Shown: piece after piece, positions 52,934 through 63,139 of the stretch
Numbering within the stretch: position 1 is the first letter of the stretch
How the letters are laid out: every line of letters starts with the position of its first letter
Source: Lachancea dasiensis
Taxonomy: Eukaryota; Ascomycota; Saccharomycetes; Saccharomycetales; Saccharomycetaceae
Direction of reading: 5' to 3'
DNA: 64,000 nucleotides
Assembly (NCBI GenBank): GCA_900074725.1
Contig: LT598457.1
Location: forward strand, 1,054,001 to 1,118,000
Position numbers and translations under genes: made by a program
The notes under the pieces: model-generated
The model's input: the letters and a program-made list of their open reading frames with translations, nothing else
Told to the model about the DNA's origin: nothing
The model's database searches: none

Positions 52934-54029
52934 TACCTAAGCGTGAGCCTTAAAGTTACCGGAGGAAGCGTCTCTCGCAAAAACCTAGGTTGACTGCTAA
53001 CCGATAGGCAACTCACAAGATCAATTAAACGGGAATGCTTCTTATGTGCCCTGCACAATCCTGATCAGCTGCGGCCCAAGCTCTTCACATCAAAACCAAG
53101 GTTCGAGCAATTAACGATCCTATCATATACACGTGAGAGCAAATCCACGACCAAGAAGTCTCGAAATATTCTCTACAAACATCACCAACACTATATACAG
53201 CAGCCCTTTAGCCGCACTTCTGCGCGAGAGAATTAAGGTCTTTTGGCCTACGTGTTTTATAAACTGCCCCATTTCAAGGCAATGCACATATGGAACTTCG
53301 GCAAGAGGCAGCTCCGAATTCCAGGATAACACACCTCGACGCAATAGGCTGGACCAGCGTCCATTATTTTGGAATGTCCGCAGTCTCTAGGACCTCGCTT
53401 TTGACAGCGCCGAGCGGCCTTCCAGACAAAATTGCCGGTCCGGTGCCAACCGTCATTTCAACAGTTGACCGCCATGTAGATACGCTAATCTAACGGCCGC
53501 AGTAATACGATTAGCGCGAATTAAGACAGTTTTCTATAGGATCAACTTATTATTTTTAGTTAAAGAGAAGCATGGAATCCTCGGGTATAGTTGATGTTCA
53601 ACCCTCCTTGTTAAGGTTGAATTGCATGGGATGGAAGATATTAGATTAATACTGGTACGTCACCATTTTTCTCCTAATAAGTCCGGAAAAATGATGCACG
53701 CAGGTCATAAATGGCTTTGGTGTAAGATGGAAATGCAAGTTTTTTTTAGTTAGTGGGAGAATCGAGCCAACATACGCTCAAACAATTCATGGTCGACTTC
53801 TATTTCACCACACCACTAAGTCCAGGAACACAATTAACGCTCGAAGAAAATCAAATGACATCGTTCAAAGTTCAGAGGCTTGTTGAAAATAGATGATTGT
53901 GTCCTATAGGCACTACCACGAACTCCTTGGCAGAACTTCAAAGAAAAAAGGTATACATGACTCAGAATCACCCTCAGGATCACGATAGGAACATTCCTGA
54001 TGAAAGGTGGCCAAACAAGCCTTCCACGC
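52934..54029. other. NEM1 upstream region
   Basis: A 1.1 kb gap between the NEM1 start and the 3' end of the zinc-finger gene. It holds a small hairpin (TTCAACC at 53597-53603 pairing with GGTTGAA at 53615-53621) and an A/T-rich stretch, without a poly(U) run that would mark an RNA polymerase III gene. No supported gene. Confidence 0.35.
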
Positions 54030-55220
54030 TCAGGCGGACTCCCGTCGTGGGTCCTGCTCCTTGGGTAATTCGCTTGCTTCATTAGCTGGTTCTTTGATGT
54101 GTAGCTTGTAGTGACGCATCATGTTACTCTTGACGTTAAAAGTTTTGTTGCAACCCGCATGCGGGCAGTGGAAGGGTTTGTCACCTGAATGTACCAATGC
54201 ATGGACTTGTACAGCTGTCATACTGGAGAACACTTTGAAGCACTGCGGACATTGTCTTCTCGACACACGGAGGTGATCAGGTTGTGCGTGGCGCCGGGCA
54301 GACGGCTGGGGCGTAGAATGGTGACGCGGACGGGGACCGGAATCCGAAGAGCTTTGGGGTGGTGGTGGTGCGAAAGAAGAATTGAGTGTGGAGGTCGAGG
54401 TCGAAGAGCCAAATGGATGCAATGGATAGGAAGGAGGCTGGATCGAATGCATTGACGTAGGCCCTTCAGGAACTGATGAGAGAACATTTGGGGCCAAGGA
54501 TGTACGGGGAGGCTTTGCCGTTGGCTGCGCCCGATACCCCGTGCCAGAGAAATTGGTATCACGCCGGCCCATCTCTGATATGTTGACAGCACTGCCACCT
54601 AGGCCCAGCGACGCAGCGTCAGCAGCAACAAAAGGGGGCCAAGGCGCGAAACTGAACCCGGAAATGGGAGGCACATAACCTCCCGTCGTCGGTCCACTTT
54701 CCGATTCAGGGTGCGGGGGTTTGACGGCACGGGAGTGCTGAGTTTGTAGCTGGGAGTCGGAAATGGGAAAATGTGCGGCAGATGCGGTCGCCAATGTGTG
54801 AGGAAGTGGCTCCGCTGCTTTAGTAGGGTCTGTATTCGTCTCAAGACCTTCGAAGGCGGCACTCACCGGCGCATGTCCAGTCCCGATAGAGAGCGCGGAG
54901 GATAGCCTGGAGTCCTGCAAGTGGTGGGTATACGGGAACTTGTCCTGCAGCGTTGTCAAAAGAACATTCGACTGGGAATGCCGCTGCGGGCGAGAATAGG
55001 AATGCAAATGCGGTTGGTGGCCATAATGCTGAGAGCGGGAGTTGGAGCTTCTGCGAGAAGTGCGCGCGGAGCTCGGCCCGCCGGAAATGGAGCCCGAGCG
55101 TGAGAGAGCGCCCAGGTCTAATCCCGATGAGGTGCTGGACTCACCTTCCAGCACAGGCGGCGTCCCAGCCGCAGGTGAGGGTTCGAGCCAATGAGCTTCA
55201 GAGGGCTCTTCTCGGCTCAT
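54030..55220 (-). CDS. C2H2 zinc-finger transcription factor, CMR3/YPR015C-like
   Basis: Predicted protein of 396 aa. Residues 1-310 are Ser/Pro/His-rich and low in predicted structure. Two C2H2 fingers are at the C-terminus: Cys324, Cys327, His340, His344 and Cys352, Cys357, His370, His374, with the FNVKSNMMRHYKLH segment seen in the S. cerevisiae Cmr3/YPR015C pair. It is probably a DNA-binding regulator; the target is unknown. GC content is higher than in the left half of the window. Confidence 0.8.
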   Translation of the reverse strand: MSREEPSEAHWLEPSPAAGTPPVLEGESSTSSGLDLGALSRSGSISGGPSSARTSRRSSNSRSQHYGHQPHLHSYSRPQRHSQSNVLLTTLQDKFPYTHHLQDSRLSSALSIGTGHAPVSAAFEGLETNTDPTKAAEPLPHTLATASAAHFPISDSQLQTQHSRAVKPPHPESESGPTTGGYVPPISGFSFAPWPPFVAADAASLGLGGSAVNISEMGRRDTNFSGTGYRAQPTAKPPRTSLAPNVLSSVPEGPTSMHSIQPPSYPLHPFGSSTSTSTLNSSFAPPPPQSSSDSGPRPRHHSTPQPSARRHAQPDHLRVSRRQCPQCFKVFSSMTAVQVHALVHSGDKPFHCPHAGCNKTFNVKSNMMRHYKLHIKEPANEASELPKEQDPRRESA

Positions 55221-57647
55221 GAACAGATCAATGGCTGCAAGCGAACCGTTGACTGCCCGTCACACGCGAGCTCCTTGAACGTCGCAAGAGCACGAGCGTT
55301 GGCGCTGTCCCGTCTCTTTGCCCTTGTGGCCTCTTTCTTGACTGCTTTGATAAGCTCCGGGCCTATTTAAAGAAAAAACTCTGGCTGCCGAGCACACGAA
55401 ATCTTAAAGTTCCACGCCCAAAATAACAGTGTAGCCACCGTTTCGACACCAGGTCAAAAGATCTTATGCCTAGGCTGTCTCGTTCAGCTTTATCGTTTGC
55501 TCGCCCCAACCCCCTCGCTGTTGAGCTCGAATGCGGTTTGGGTGGGAGCTAACACAAGTACGAATTTTTTATGACAGAAGTTAACGTCAGCGACCCTAAT
55601 GATCGAGGGTTTGATTCCTAATGATCGCACTACTAGTGGAGATGCCGTTCGCCAAACGGGTGTGCCGTCTGTGGGGAGTCGTGTAAATTGTGTATGCAAA
55701 GTGTACCACGCGCTTTGCGATGCACGAGGTACAGCTCTGAAAAAATCCACCGAGATAGTATGCAATAGAACCCGTCGTTACGAGCGAAAGTCAACGTCCT
55801 AGCGAAAAAAAAGTGAACTTGGTTGCCAGCCCGCTTTGATCGCCCGCGTGTTTTGTTCGTGCTTTGTCCCTAGCAGTAGAGTGGCAGGCCCCGTTCTCAT
55901 CTATGATGACCCGTGTACCTGAGAGTCCTCTTGCCTATTGGGCTGGAGAGCTCCAGGAATGGGATGGCTCTACTCAAGGTCGGTCACGCTGTCTACTGCT
56001 CTGGTTTCGTAGATCACAAAAGTTACCCAACCTACGCAAGGATATGCGTACTGTACGTTATCGCTTCTGTGATAGCGAAGAAAAGCCAAAAGTGCAGCTT
56101 CCAATTTCCAAGGTATAACGTAGAAACTGTGGAAATGTAGCAAGTGAAGAATCTGCCAAGTGGCCTGGGATTGACCAGGCCCATCCCTACTTATAAGCCA
56201 GGTAGCCTAAAACCCATTTATGCAGGTCCAAACCAACGCGTTGGCGTCGCGATACTGTCCTGCACAACGAAGCTCAATTACGCCTAGTTATAGCAAGGGA
56301 TGTGCCGTATACTGAGCGGAGAGGAGAGCGTCAGAGTGACATATTTTTTCAACCGGGGATGACACAAGGCAAGAGGGGGACGTTTGGGTTTTGCTTGGCA
56401 AAGCTCCGTGGCAACGGAGCAGAGTAGCCATGGGTCATATGTGGGGCGGCCGGCACTCTATGCTAGGCTTGAGCCAGAGTCTTGACGTCAGGGATCAATC
56501 ACGAAGGCCTCAGCCTAACAGGTTGCAAGTGCGGTGGGAATTAACGAGTCTATCGGCCGTGTCGGCACAGGGGCTGCAAGTGCGGCAGGAATCAGTGAGT
56601 CCGTCGGAGTCTATCGGGAGTGTCGGCAGAGGAACTCAGGCCGATCGACAAGGGTTTCCTAGTGAACAGGGCCTCGGGACACGGGCCTTTATTTTTCGTA
56701 GGTCCGCTGTGTCGTTCTGAGTTGTGTGACGGTCCTACCGAGGCAGAGAGCTGATAGTCGAAGGCAGCGCTCCAAACGTCACCATTGAGTGGGGGTGCGA
56801 GATTCGGTTGGCCTAAGGTGGCGAGGGGTGGCATGCAGAGCTTCAGCTGGCTTCTGTAGTAATCCAATCGAAGTGATAAGAGCCGGCGAGTGCCGGACAA
56901 CGCAAGGGCACAGGCAAGGCCAAAAAGAGCGCCTCCCACCATCTGGACGGCAAGGGTCGCGTGGCTTGGCGAGGGTCGCGTGTCTGGAGTATAGCGCTGA
57001 GCTACACGAAAGCCGTCATCTAGATTGCGTCAAACTCGTAAGGGATGATCCTTAAGAATAGTAACGCTGCTGCTGTGGGCGATCCTAATACCGGACCACA
57101 GAGAGCACATGCCTCGGCGAGGAGCGCTGGATACTGTTAGGCGGATGGTAAACACGGGCTTAGATCGTACCACCTTGATTGAAGGTATCGTGCGGAATTC
57201 GTGGGTCGAGACTACTGGCCGTGTGACGTTGTTGAAATGACGATGGCTTCAGAATGAAGAAAACAAAACCGTTATATTTCTGCAGTTGCATGCCGAATAA
57301 TTGTTCTACAATGGCGCGTGGAAGCCCCAAATTTCTCACTCTCCCCATATTTTGACTCGTTTTCGATTATGTGATTTTAGCCGTGGCACGCGGATAGCCC
57401 AGTATGTAGGCCCTGGGTCAGCTCTGATTAGCAGAGGAGTTAATTATTTGGTTGTCAGCAAGATCAATGCCACTGAGGTGCAAAGTGGGTTTGACTGAAG
57501 ACCCGGGACTCCTGTATCTGAATACTTTATTACAATCAATAGTGATCGAAGGTTAATCCACAATTGAAATCTCTTATTGTATAAAAAGTATGTAAGCATA
57601 GATTGAGTTTCGTGCTGCAATGTGCTGCTGACGCCCGACAATTACAT
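55221..57647. other. GC-rich gene-poor gap
   Basis: A 2.43 kb stretch between the zinc-finger gene start and the SDR 3' end, the longest gap in the window. The middle (about 56.3-57.15 kb) is clearly GC-richer than a typical yeast intergenic region. It contains the tandem repeat below and local self-complementary pieces such as GCTCCGTGGCAACGGAGC (56402-56419). Frames of about 110 codons run on both strands (56391-56720 plus; 56942-56592 minus), but I recognise none. It may be a long regulatory region, a decayed gene or an untyped structured RNA. Confidence 0.45.
56524..56631 (+). repeat. Imperfect GC-rich tandem repeat
   Basis: Two diverged copies of a 50-58 bp unit (56524-56573 and 56574-56631) both begin TGCAAGTGCGG and both contain TATCGG and GTGTCGGCA. 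The second copy carries an extra CGTCGGAGT-like segment. Confidence 0.7.
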
Positions 57648-58403
57648 CTACCAAACGAGTTCTGAGCCGTCATAACTCAAGAACTTGCCAAAGTTCTTGG
57701 ACTTAAGTTCTTGCAGGACATTTTTATTGATAGCAGAGGCGGACTGATCTGGGGTGATAAGTGGCAGAGTGTTGAGGAATTGCTCACGAACATCAGGGTC
57801 CAAGCCCTCTACAAACTCGTTGCCCATGTCGCTTCCAACCAAACCAGGGTGGACTAGGGCAAAACTGTATCCCTCTGGCGACAGCTCTTGCTGCAATTGT
57901 CTGAAAGCATAGTTGAGACCGGCCTTTGACAAACCGTAGCCTGAGGTAGAAAGAGGCATTACCGTACCCACAGATCCAACAATAGAAGTAATGGCAAGAA
58001 CTTCCTTCGTCGCCTTTTTGTCAAGAAGCGACTTGAAAGCCCTGATCAGTCTTATTGGGCCCAAGGTGTTTACGACAAAATGCTCGAGATAAAGATCGTC
58101 CGATAGGCCCAAGACTGGATCAGAAGACTTGGCAATACCTGCGTTAGAAATCAGGACATCGATCCCCTTTGGGGTAATTTCCTGCGTAGTCTTCGCGGCC
58201 GCTTGCACACTTTCCGCAGATGCGACATCCAATTGCACGAGCTTGACATTCGAGTGAGCGTCCGCCCACGATTTCAACTCTGCCGCCGTTTCCACGTTTC
58301 TAGCAGTCGCAATGACGGTGTTGGTGGAGTCTGAGCTCAATTCTTTGACGAATGAGAAGCCAATGCCTCTGTTAGCGCCTGAAACGAAATAAGTCTTGGA
58401 CAT
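57648..58403 (-). CDS. Short-chain dehydrogenase/reductase
   Basis: Predicted protein of 251 aa, a classical SDR. The cofactor motif SGANRGIGFSFVKEL starts near residue 8, NAG sits in LISNAGIA near 87, and the catalytic Ser/Tyr/Lys fall in ITSIVGSVGTVMPLSTSGYGLSKAGL (YGLSK). The NATAR-like TARNV at about 35 suggests NADPH. It belongs to the C-factor/ketoreductase-like group that includes fungal and bacterial reductases of unknown substrate. S. cerevisiae has related but not clearly orthologous genes such as YIR035C. Substrate unknown. Confidence 0.88.
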   Translation of the reverse strand: MSKTYFVSGANRGIGFSFVKELSSDSTNTVIATARNVETAAELKSWADAHSNVKLVQLDVASAESVQAAAKTTQEITPKGIDVLISNAGIAKSSDPVLGLSDDLYLEHFVVNTLGPIRLIRAFKSLLDKKATKEVLAITSIVGSVGTVMPLSTSGYGLSKAGLNYAFRQLQQELSPEGYSFALVHPGLVGSDMGNEFVEGLDPDVREQFLNTLPLITPDQSASAINKNVLQELKSKNFGKFLSYDGSELVW

Positions 58404-59494
58404 GTTAATGGTTTTGAAGTGTTAGTTGAATGATGTTCGGGGTGGATAATTCAAGTGTTTGAATCTGCTGTGTTAGGACAGGAGTTGGAATAACTTGGAG
58501 TAGACTGAACCCGGCTTTTATACAGTTTGGAGACACCGTATCATTATTAATCTCGAGAACTTGTGGCGTCAGGATCGTCAACTGTCAGCTTCGAGATGTG
58601 TAAGCACTTGTTTTCCTCGAGCACTCGTTGAAAACCTCGAGCTATACTGTGACATCACTTAACGATCAGAGCAACAAAACAGGGGCGCTACTAGGTTGAC
58701 TGTCATTACTCACCTAGTATTAGATAGGAGACACACACGGCAAAACTGTGTTTCAACCGACTCAATACAGCAGCTAAGCGTCTTTTTCGACACTTAGTAA
58801 TACACTATTGACCAAATATCTGGAAGGACAAAGACGTCTATTCTGAGACCGAGAAGTGATTAGAAATGTAAGCAGAGTGGACTTTGTAAGCAAAACTACA
58901 ATGGTAACTACAACGCCTATCTGAACTTATGTTCTTGGCAGGGTGGTGTATGTCGTAAGATAATTAGCATGAGCATTATGCTCGAGACATATGAGCACAG
59001 TAGCAAGGTGAGGAAGACACACCGCTTCACCCCCAAACGTACTGTGAGATACCGCAACCTTGACCTACGTCTTTTTTTTTATTATTTGGAACAAGCCAGC
59101 GTCCGCAGTAGTTGACTTGCCAACCTGTTCGTCCGTTTTTTTTGGTTGATATCGAGTTCTAAATTCCGAGTTATGAAAACGAGATCTTAACGTTATTAGA
59201 GGACCTACACTCGTCTCTCTGTGCTTATTTGGATTGTAAATCAGTTCCGTAAATGGGACCAACAGCCGGTGTTTACCCATGCTTCCAGCATCACTACGTA
59301 CTATTATGACACCAGGTTGGTTATTTCCTGTAACGTTTCTGCTCCACACGCGACTCGCCTACTTGGTCGCGTGACATACACAGATTCGTATACAGCTACC
59401 ATGTCTCTCGCGTGTCACATTTTTTCCAAATTTCCGGGTTTTCTCTCCCTTCTGTGTATTTATTTTCTCACACGCGGTTGCCCTTGCGTACAGA
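58404..59494. other. Divergent SDR/NAT4 region
   Basis: A 1.09 kb gap with a poly(T) run near 59075, a TATA-like TTTATACAG (about 58517) upstream of the SDR gene and CACGTGA-type sequences close to and inside the NAT4 start. No supported gene. Confidence 0.4.
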
Positions 59495-60319
59495 ATGAGC
59501 ACCATGGATCTACCATGTGACGTGCTAGCACCACACGTGATCGGAACTTTTCCGGACACGCACGTGACCACCAGTGGGGCCGCGCCCAGCAACGCACCCA
59601 CGACTTTGAAGCGCACCGTGTACGTGACGGATGCCAAGGCTGTGACCCCGGGAGTCCGAACGCTCAACAAGGCTGCCACTGCGCAACTCTTGGCACTTAT
59701 CGACGCCAATCTGGGCCACTTCTATCAGGACTACGGATCTGCCATATACCCTGATTTGCAAGGCCCCTCCGCTGAGTGGCGCGACTGCAAAGTCAAAGAA
59801 ATGCACACCGCGGGCCTGGTGTATGTGGTGTACCACGAGCCTGACGACCCAGCGCGCACGCCGGTGGCATTCGTCTCCCTTCTGCTCACCCACGAGCCCG
59901 AGTTCACCGGCAACCCGCTCGTGTTGTACGTGTACGAAATCCACGTGACCGATAGCGCACGGGGTCACGGCCTGGGCACGTGGCTAATGCGTGACGTGCT
60001 TACCCGGACAATGGCCCGTCTGCAGAAGGCCTTCCCAGGGCACCCCGGGTTTCGTGGTGTGGAGCTCACCGTGTTCGCGGCAAATGCCCCTGCCATACGG
60101 TTCTACCTGAAACGGCTACGCATGTCGGTAGCGCCATGGTCGGCTCCGGTTGATTTCCCTGCTCAAACGCAGCTACCACCGCTAAACTCGCGCCGTACCA
60201 GATCTTCCATTTACCATTACCAGCCGCCTGCTGCTGTCAAGCTGCAAAGACGGCATTCCACGCCTGTGTACCACATTCTCTTCTGGTCATGTGAGCAAGC
60301 GAATTCACAAGCTCATTAG
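59495..60319 (+). CDS. NAT4: Histone H2A/H4 N-terminal acetyltransferase Nat4
   Basis: Predicted protein of 274 aa (285 in S. cerevisiae). A GNAT fold is seen from about 60, with NLGHFYQDYG, the core LYVYEIHVTDSARGHGLGTWLMRDVL (acetyl-CoA loop GHGLG), VELTVFAANAPAIRFYLKRL, and the C-terminal VYHILFW strand of the NAA40 family. Nat4 acetylates the N-terminus of histones H2A and H4. Assignment is supported by the neighbours MOT3 and TVP18 (YMR069W-YMR070W-YMR071C). The coding sequence is strikingly GC-rich compared with genes on the left of the window. Confidence 0.88.
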   Translation: MSTMDLPCDVLAPHVIGTFPDTHVTTSGAAPSNAPTTLKRTVYVTDAKAVTPGVRTLNKAATAQLLALIDANLGHFYQDYGSAIYPDLQGPSAEWRDCKVKEMHTAGLVYVVYHEPDDPARTPVAFVSLLLTHEPEFTGNPLVLYVYEIHVTDSARGHGLGTWLMRDVLTRTMARLQKAFPGHPGFRGVELTVFAANAPAIRFYLKRLRMSVAPWSAPVDFPAQTQLPPLNSRRTRSSIYHYQPPAAVKLQRRHSTPVYHILFWSCEQANSQAH

Positions 60320-60939
60320 TAACGACAGTGGACGATATTGTACCAGGCGCGGCTTGCGTGGTCCGGAACAACTCTTTTCCCGAGTGCATTGCGGCTTCTG
60401 ACAGCGACCATGCACGAGGAACCCTCAGAATGCCGAACGTGCCTTGCGGGAACGCGACATCCGGCATCAATTTGCCCATGCGTGTTTCTTACTGGGAGCT
60501 TACGCTATATAGTAACATACATCTGCATTAACATGAGATGCTGCGGGGTCTTCTGAGCCTTACATAAGTTGACAGCGCATTCGTCATTGCAGTTGCTTAT
60601 TAACGGAAGAATAACTAGGCTTTTTCCTTCCTTAGCTGGTGTTCCGCACTCCTCCGAGTCCTGGCGAGGAAGGGATTCGGTGAAGAGGAGTTGCTATGTG
60701 AAAACGACCGGGCAGCAATATATATATATGAACGACGCTGTTTATCGCAGAGCAACGGCCTGTTCCTGCCGGAACTGGATGTCCGTGGCTCGTCACATTA
60801 GGGACCCGCAAAAGAACGAAAATCCTGGTTGAGGTGACTCCCAGCAAGGAACGGCTGAGACGTGTGTGAGAGAGAGAAGGAGGAAAAAAGGCACACCCAG
60901 AGCTAAAAAGAAGGCGAGCGAGAAAGAACTCGTGACAGC
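60320..60939. other. NAT4-MOT3 intergenic region
   Basis: A 620 bp gap with an AT run (TATATATAT near 60720) and a GA-rich stretch just before MOT3. No RNA gene or repeat recognised. Confidence 0.4.
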
Positions 60940-62217
60940 ATGTATAACATAGGAGCGACTTCTTCCGGGGTGGGAACTGCGACCGGAGTTCCCGGTTCCT
61001 CCGAAGCACCAACAGGAACAGGAACAGTGACGAGTACGAGAACGGCACCGCAGGCAGGAACCGGAACGAGAACCCGGATAGAACCGGAAAGCGGAGCCGG
61101 TGGACCGCAGCCACCCAGCCACCCGCCGCCGGTCTCGTACTCGTCCATGTACTCGGTAGCACCCATAACTTCGCACCAACACCCAGACACCTCCGCCCTG
61201 ACAGCCAACCACCTGGCCACCGTCGGCCCGTCCAGCGCTGGCGCTGCCTCGACGGTGGTGCCCGAGTTTGACCACCAACACCGAGCTTGGGTTTCCACGG
61301 GCGGGCTCACACCCTTACAAGGCGTGTATCCCAGCATGCTGGCAACCGCTGGAGCGCCGGCTGCGGTGCTGCCCCCAGCTGCAGCGGCTCCGCCTGCGCT
61401 AAAATGGGCATCGCACGTGACACAAACGCCGGTGGAACCGGTCCACACAGCGAGTTCTCAAGGGTCGATCCTGCCAGAGACTTCGGCCTGGCCATCAGAG
61501 CTACCGCTATCCGCATATGGGCCGGAATACATCGGTGGCTCCACGGGCGGCAGACAATACATGGTCGCCCAGCCGTTCGCAACGAACCTGCCCGTAAATT
61601 TGTCCGTCACAGGCGCTATATGGCCTGTGGCTAGCAGCGGCAACCCTAGCTCCGTTTCGATGGGTCTACCGATGCTGGCACAGCCTTCGGCCAGGCCTCT
61701 ACCGCCACTTCAACAACAAAAACAACAACAACAGTTTGTAGCTGCTAACCATCGAGAAAACGTACAAAACGACCCACCAGCGCGCAGCTTTGTGGATAGC
61801 AGTAGTGATTGGAGCTCGGCAGTCACATATGCGGACTATCGGTGTGGCATGTGTGAGCGATCCTTTCGGCGGCGCTCATGGCTCAAGCGCCATTTGTTGT
61901 CGCACTCAAACTTCAAGCCCTACAAGTGTCCTTGGTGTTCGAGCCGTCACAAGCGACGCGACAACTTATTTCAACACATGAAGATCAAGCACGTACTACA
62001 GGTTTTGCAGGAGCTATATCGAGCTGGAGACCAGATAGATTCCTCCCTGCTTGATCACTATGCATCGGCCAGTGCGTCGACCACGGAAGATGCCGTTGGC
62101 CCATCCAGCTCAAGCATTCGCATTTTGATTGACGAGGGAAGAATTCGTAAGGATCGGGTCAAGACAGTTCTCAACGACATAATAAGCCGAACCCAAGGTG
62201 ATTCTGTAGATATTTAG
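60940..62217 (+). CDS. MOT3: C2H2 zinc-finger transcription factor Mot3
   Basis: Predicted protein of 425 aa (490 in S. cerevisiae). The first 290 residues are rich in Gly, Thr, Pro, Ala and Gln (QQQKQQQQ near 262-269). Two fingers follow: Cys302, Cys305, His318, His322 (CGMCERSFRRRSWLKRHLLSH) and Cys330, Cys333, His346, His351 (CPWCSSRHKRRDNLFQHMKIKH). A short conserved tail is predicted helical. Mot3 represses and activates hypoxic, sterol and cell-wall genes and is a prion in S. cerevisiae. The N-terminus here is GC-rich in codons and lacks the long Asn tracts of the S. cerevisiae protein. The name rests mainly on synteny between NAT4 and TVP18. Confidence 0.82.
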   Translation: MYNIGATSSGVGTATGVPGSSEAPTGTGTVTSTRTAPQAGTGTRTRIEPESGAGGPQPPSHPPPVSYSSMYSVAPITSHQHPDTSALTANHLATVGPSSAGAASTVVPEFDHQHRAWVSTGGLTPLQGVYPSMLATAGAPAAVLPPAAAAPPALKWASHVTQTPVEPVHTASSQGSILPETSAWPSELPLSAYGPEYIGGSTGGRQYMVAQPFATNLPVNLSVTGAIWPVASSGNPSSVSMGLPMLAQPSARPLPPLQQQKQQQQFVAANHRENVQNDPPARSFVDSSSDWSSAVTYADYRCGMCERSFRRRSWLKRHLLSHSNFKPYKCPWCSSRHKRRDNLFQHMKIKHVLQVLQELYRAGDQIDSSLLDHYASASASTTEDAVGPSSSSIRILIDEGRIRKDRVKTVLNDIISRTQGDSVDI

Positions 62218-62324
62218 TACTGCACTAAGACGGTTATAAGTGGATTTCTGCAACTTAAAAAACTATGTAGTCATAGCAGATTGGAAGGTCCTAGCACACG
62301 GAGAAAGGGCAGCTAGGAACTCTC

Positions 62325-62918
62325 TCACAACATTTCGCGCACCACGGCTTCGTGTGGGAAATCGTCGTCCGCCGGGCTTTTGATGATACTGGAATTCTGG
62401 AATTGCTGATGTTTGAAAAATGCCACCCCATAACTCAACGATGAAATGGTGAGCCCTGCTCCCACAACTACCAGGCTGGTGAGCATCACCGGTATGGAAC
62501 AGAACTGTATCGCAGCCATTGCAATATAGAACAAAGATCTCTTCCCGTTGGTAGCAAAGCGTTTGATAAATTCAATGAAATTGTCACTTAGAGGACAAAT
62601 CTTCAACAAAAAGGGTATTTCGATAAATAATATTACCAAGCCTTGAAGTATGCTGATGATTCCAAAAATAATGACCGCACTTACATGGAACAAGTTTGCA
62701 ATGCCTAGTGCTATGCATAGCAGAATGTTTATAAATCCAAACCACTGTCCATAAACGCTGTAAGGCAAATACTGTTAGTAAGGTGTGTCGTTTTCCCCAT
62801 CCTTTATCAAGGGCACTAATTTCATAGACATTCGTAGTCAAACATACCTGAAATTGAAACTTTTCAAGTCTCGCGCGATGCCACCAAAGTTAATGAACTG
62901 TTTGATATTCAATGCCAT
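62325..62918 (-). CDS. TVP18: Golgi membrane protein Tvp18 (spliced)
   Basis: Exon 1 is 62918-62848 (MALNIKQFINFGGIARDLKSFNF plus AG) and exon 2 is 62757-62325. The 90 nt intron 62847-62758 has donor GTATGT, branch TACTAAC (62780-62774) and acceptor ACAG and splits a Ser codon. The product is 167 aa, the S. cerevisiae length, and ends DDDFPHEAVVREML as Tvp18 does. Four membrane helices are visible. It is a late-Golgi vesicle protein. S. cerevisiae TVP18 is, to my knowledge, unspliced. Confidence 0.94.
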
Positions 62919-63139
62919 TATTGAAGGGATCTTCTTTAGTTTCTTGTTTGGTTCTCCGTGAAGAGACAATCAAATTGTTGAAATTTAATTAAAGGTACAT
63001 CAAACTCTAAAATATCACCTTTAGTCCTTAAAGCAGTGATCAAGCACCAAACCGTGCCAACCGTCTCTTTGGCATCGCGCGGGCCGACAAATTACCGCCA
63101 CGAGCCAGAATAGTGGTCATAGTGAAAAGTAGCTTGAGA

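Noticed and set aside
53597-53621. Seven-base-pair hairpin upstream of NEM1 as an RNA gene or terminator
   Set aside because: A single short stem without T-run, boxes or flanking structure is not enough.
56592-56942. Minus-strand 116-codon frame starting with a hydrophobic stretch
   Set aside because: GC-rich DNA favours chance open frames; opposite-strand frames of similar length overlap it, and one covers the tandem repeat.
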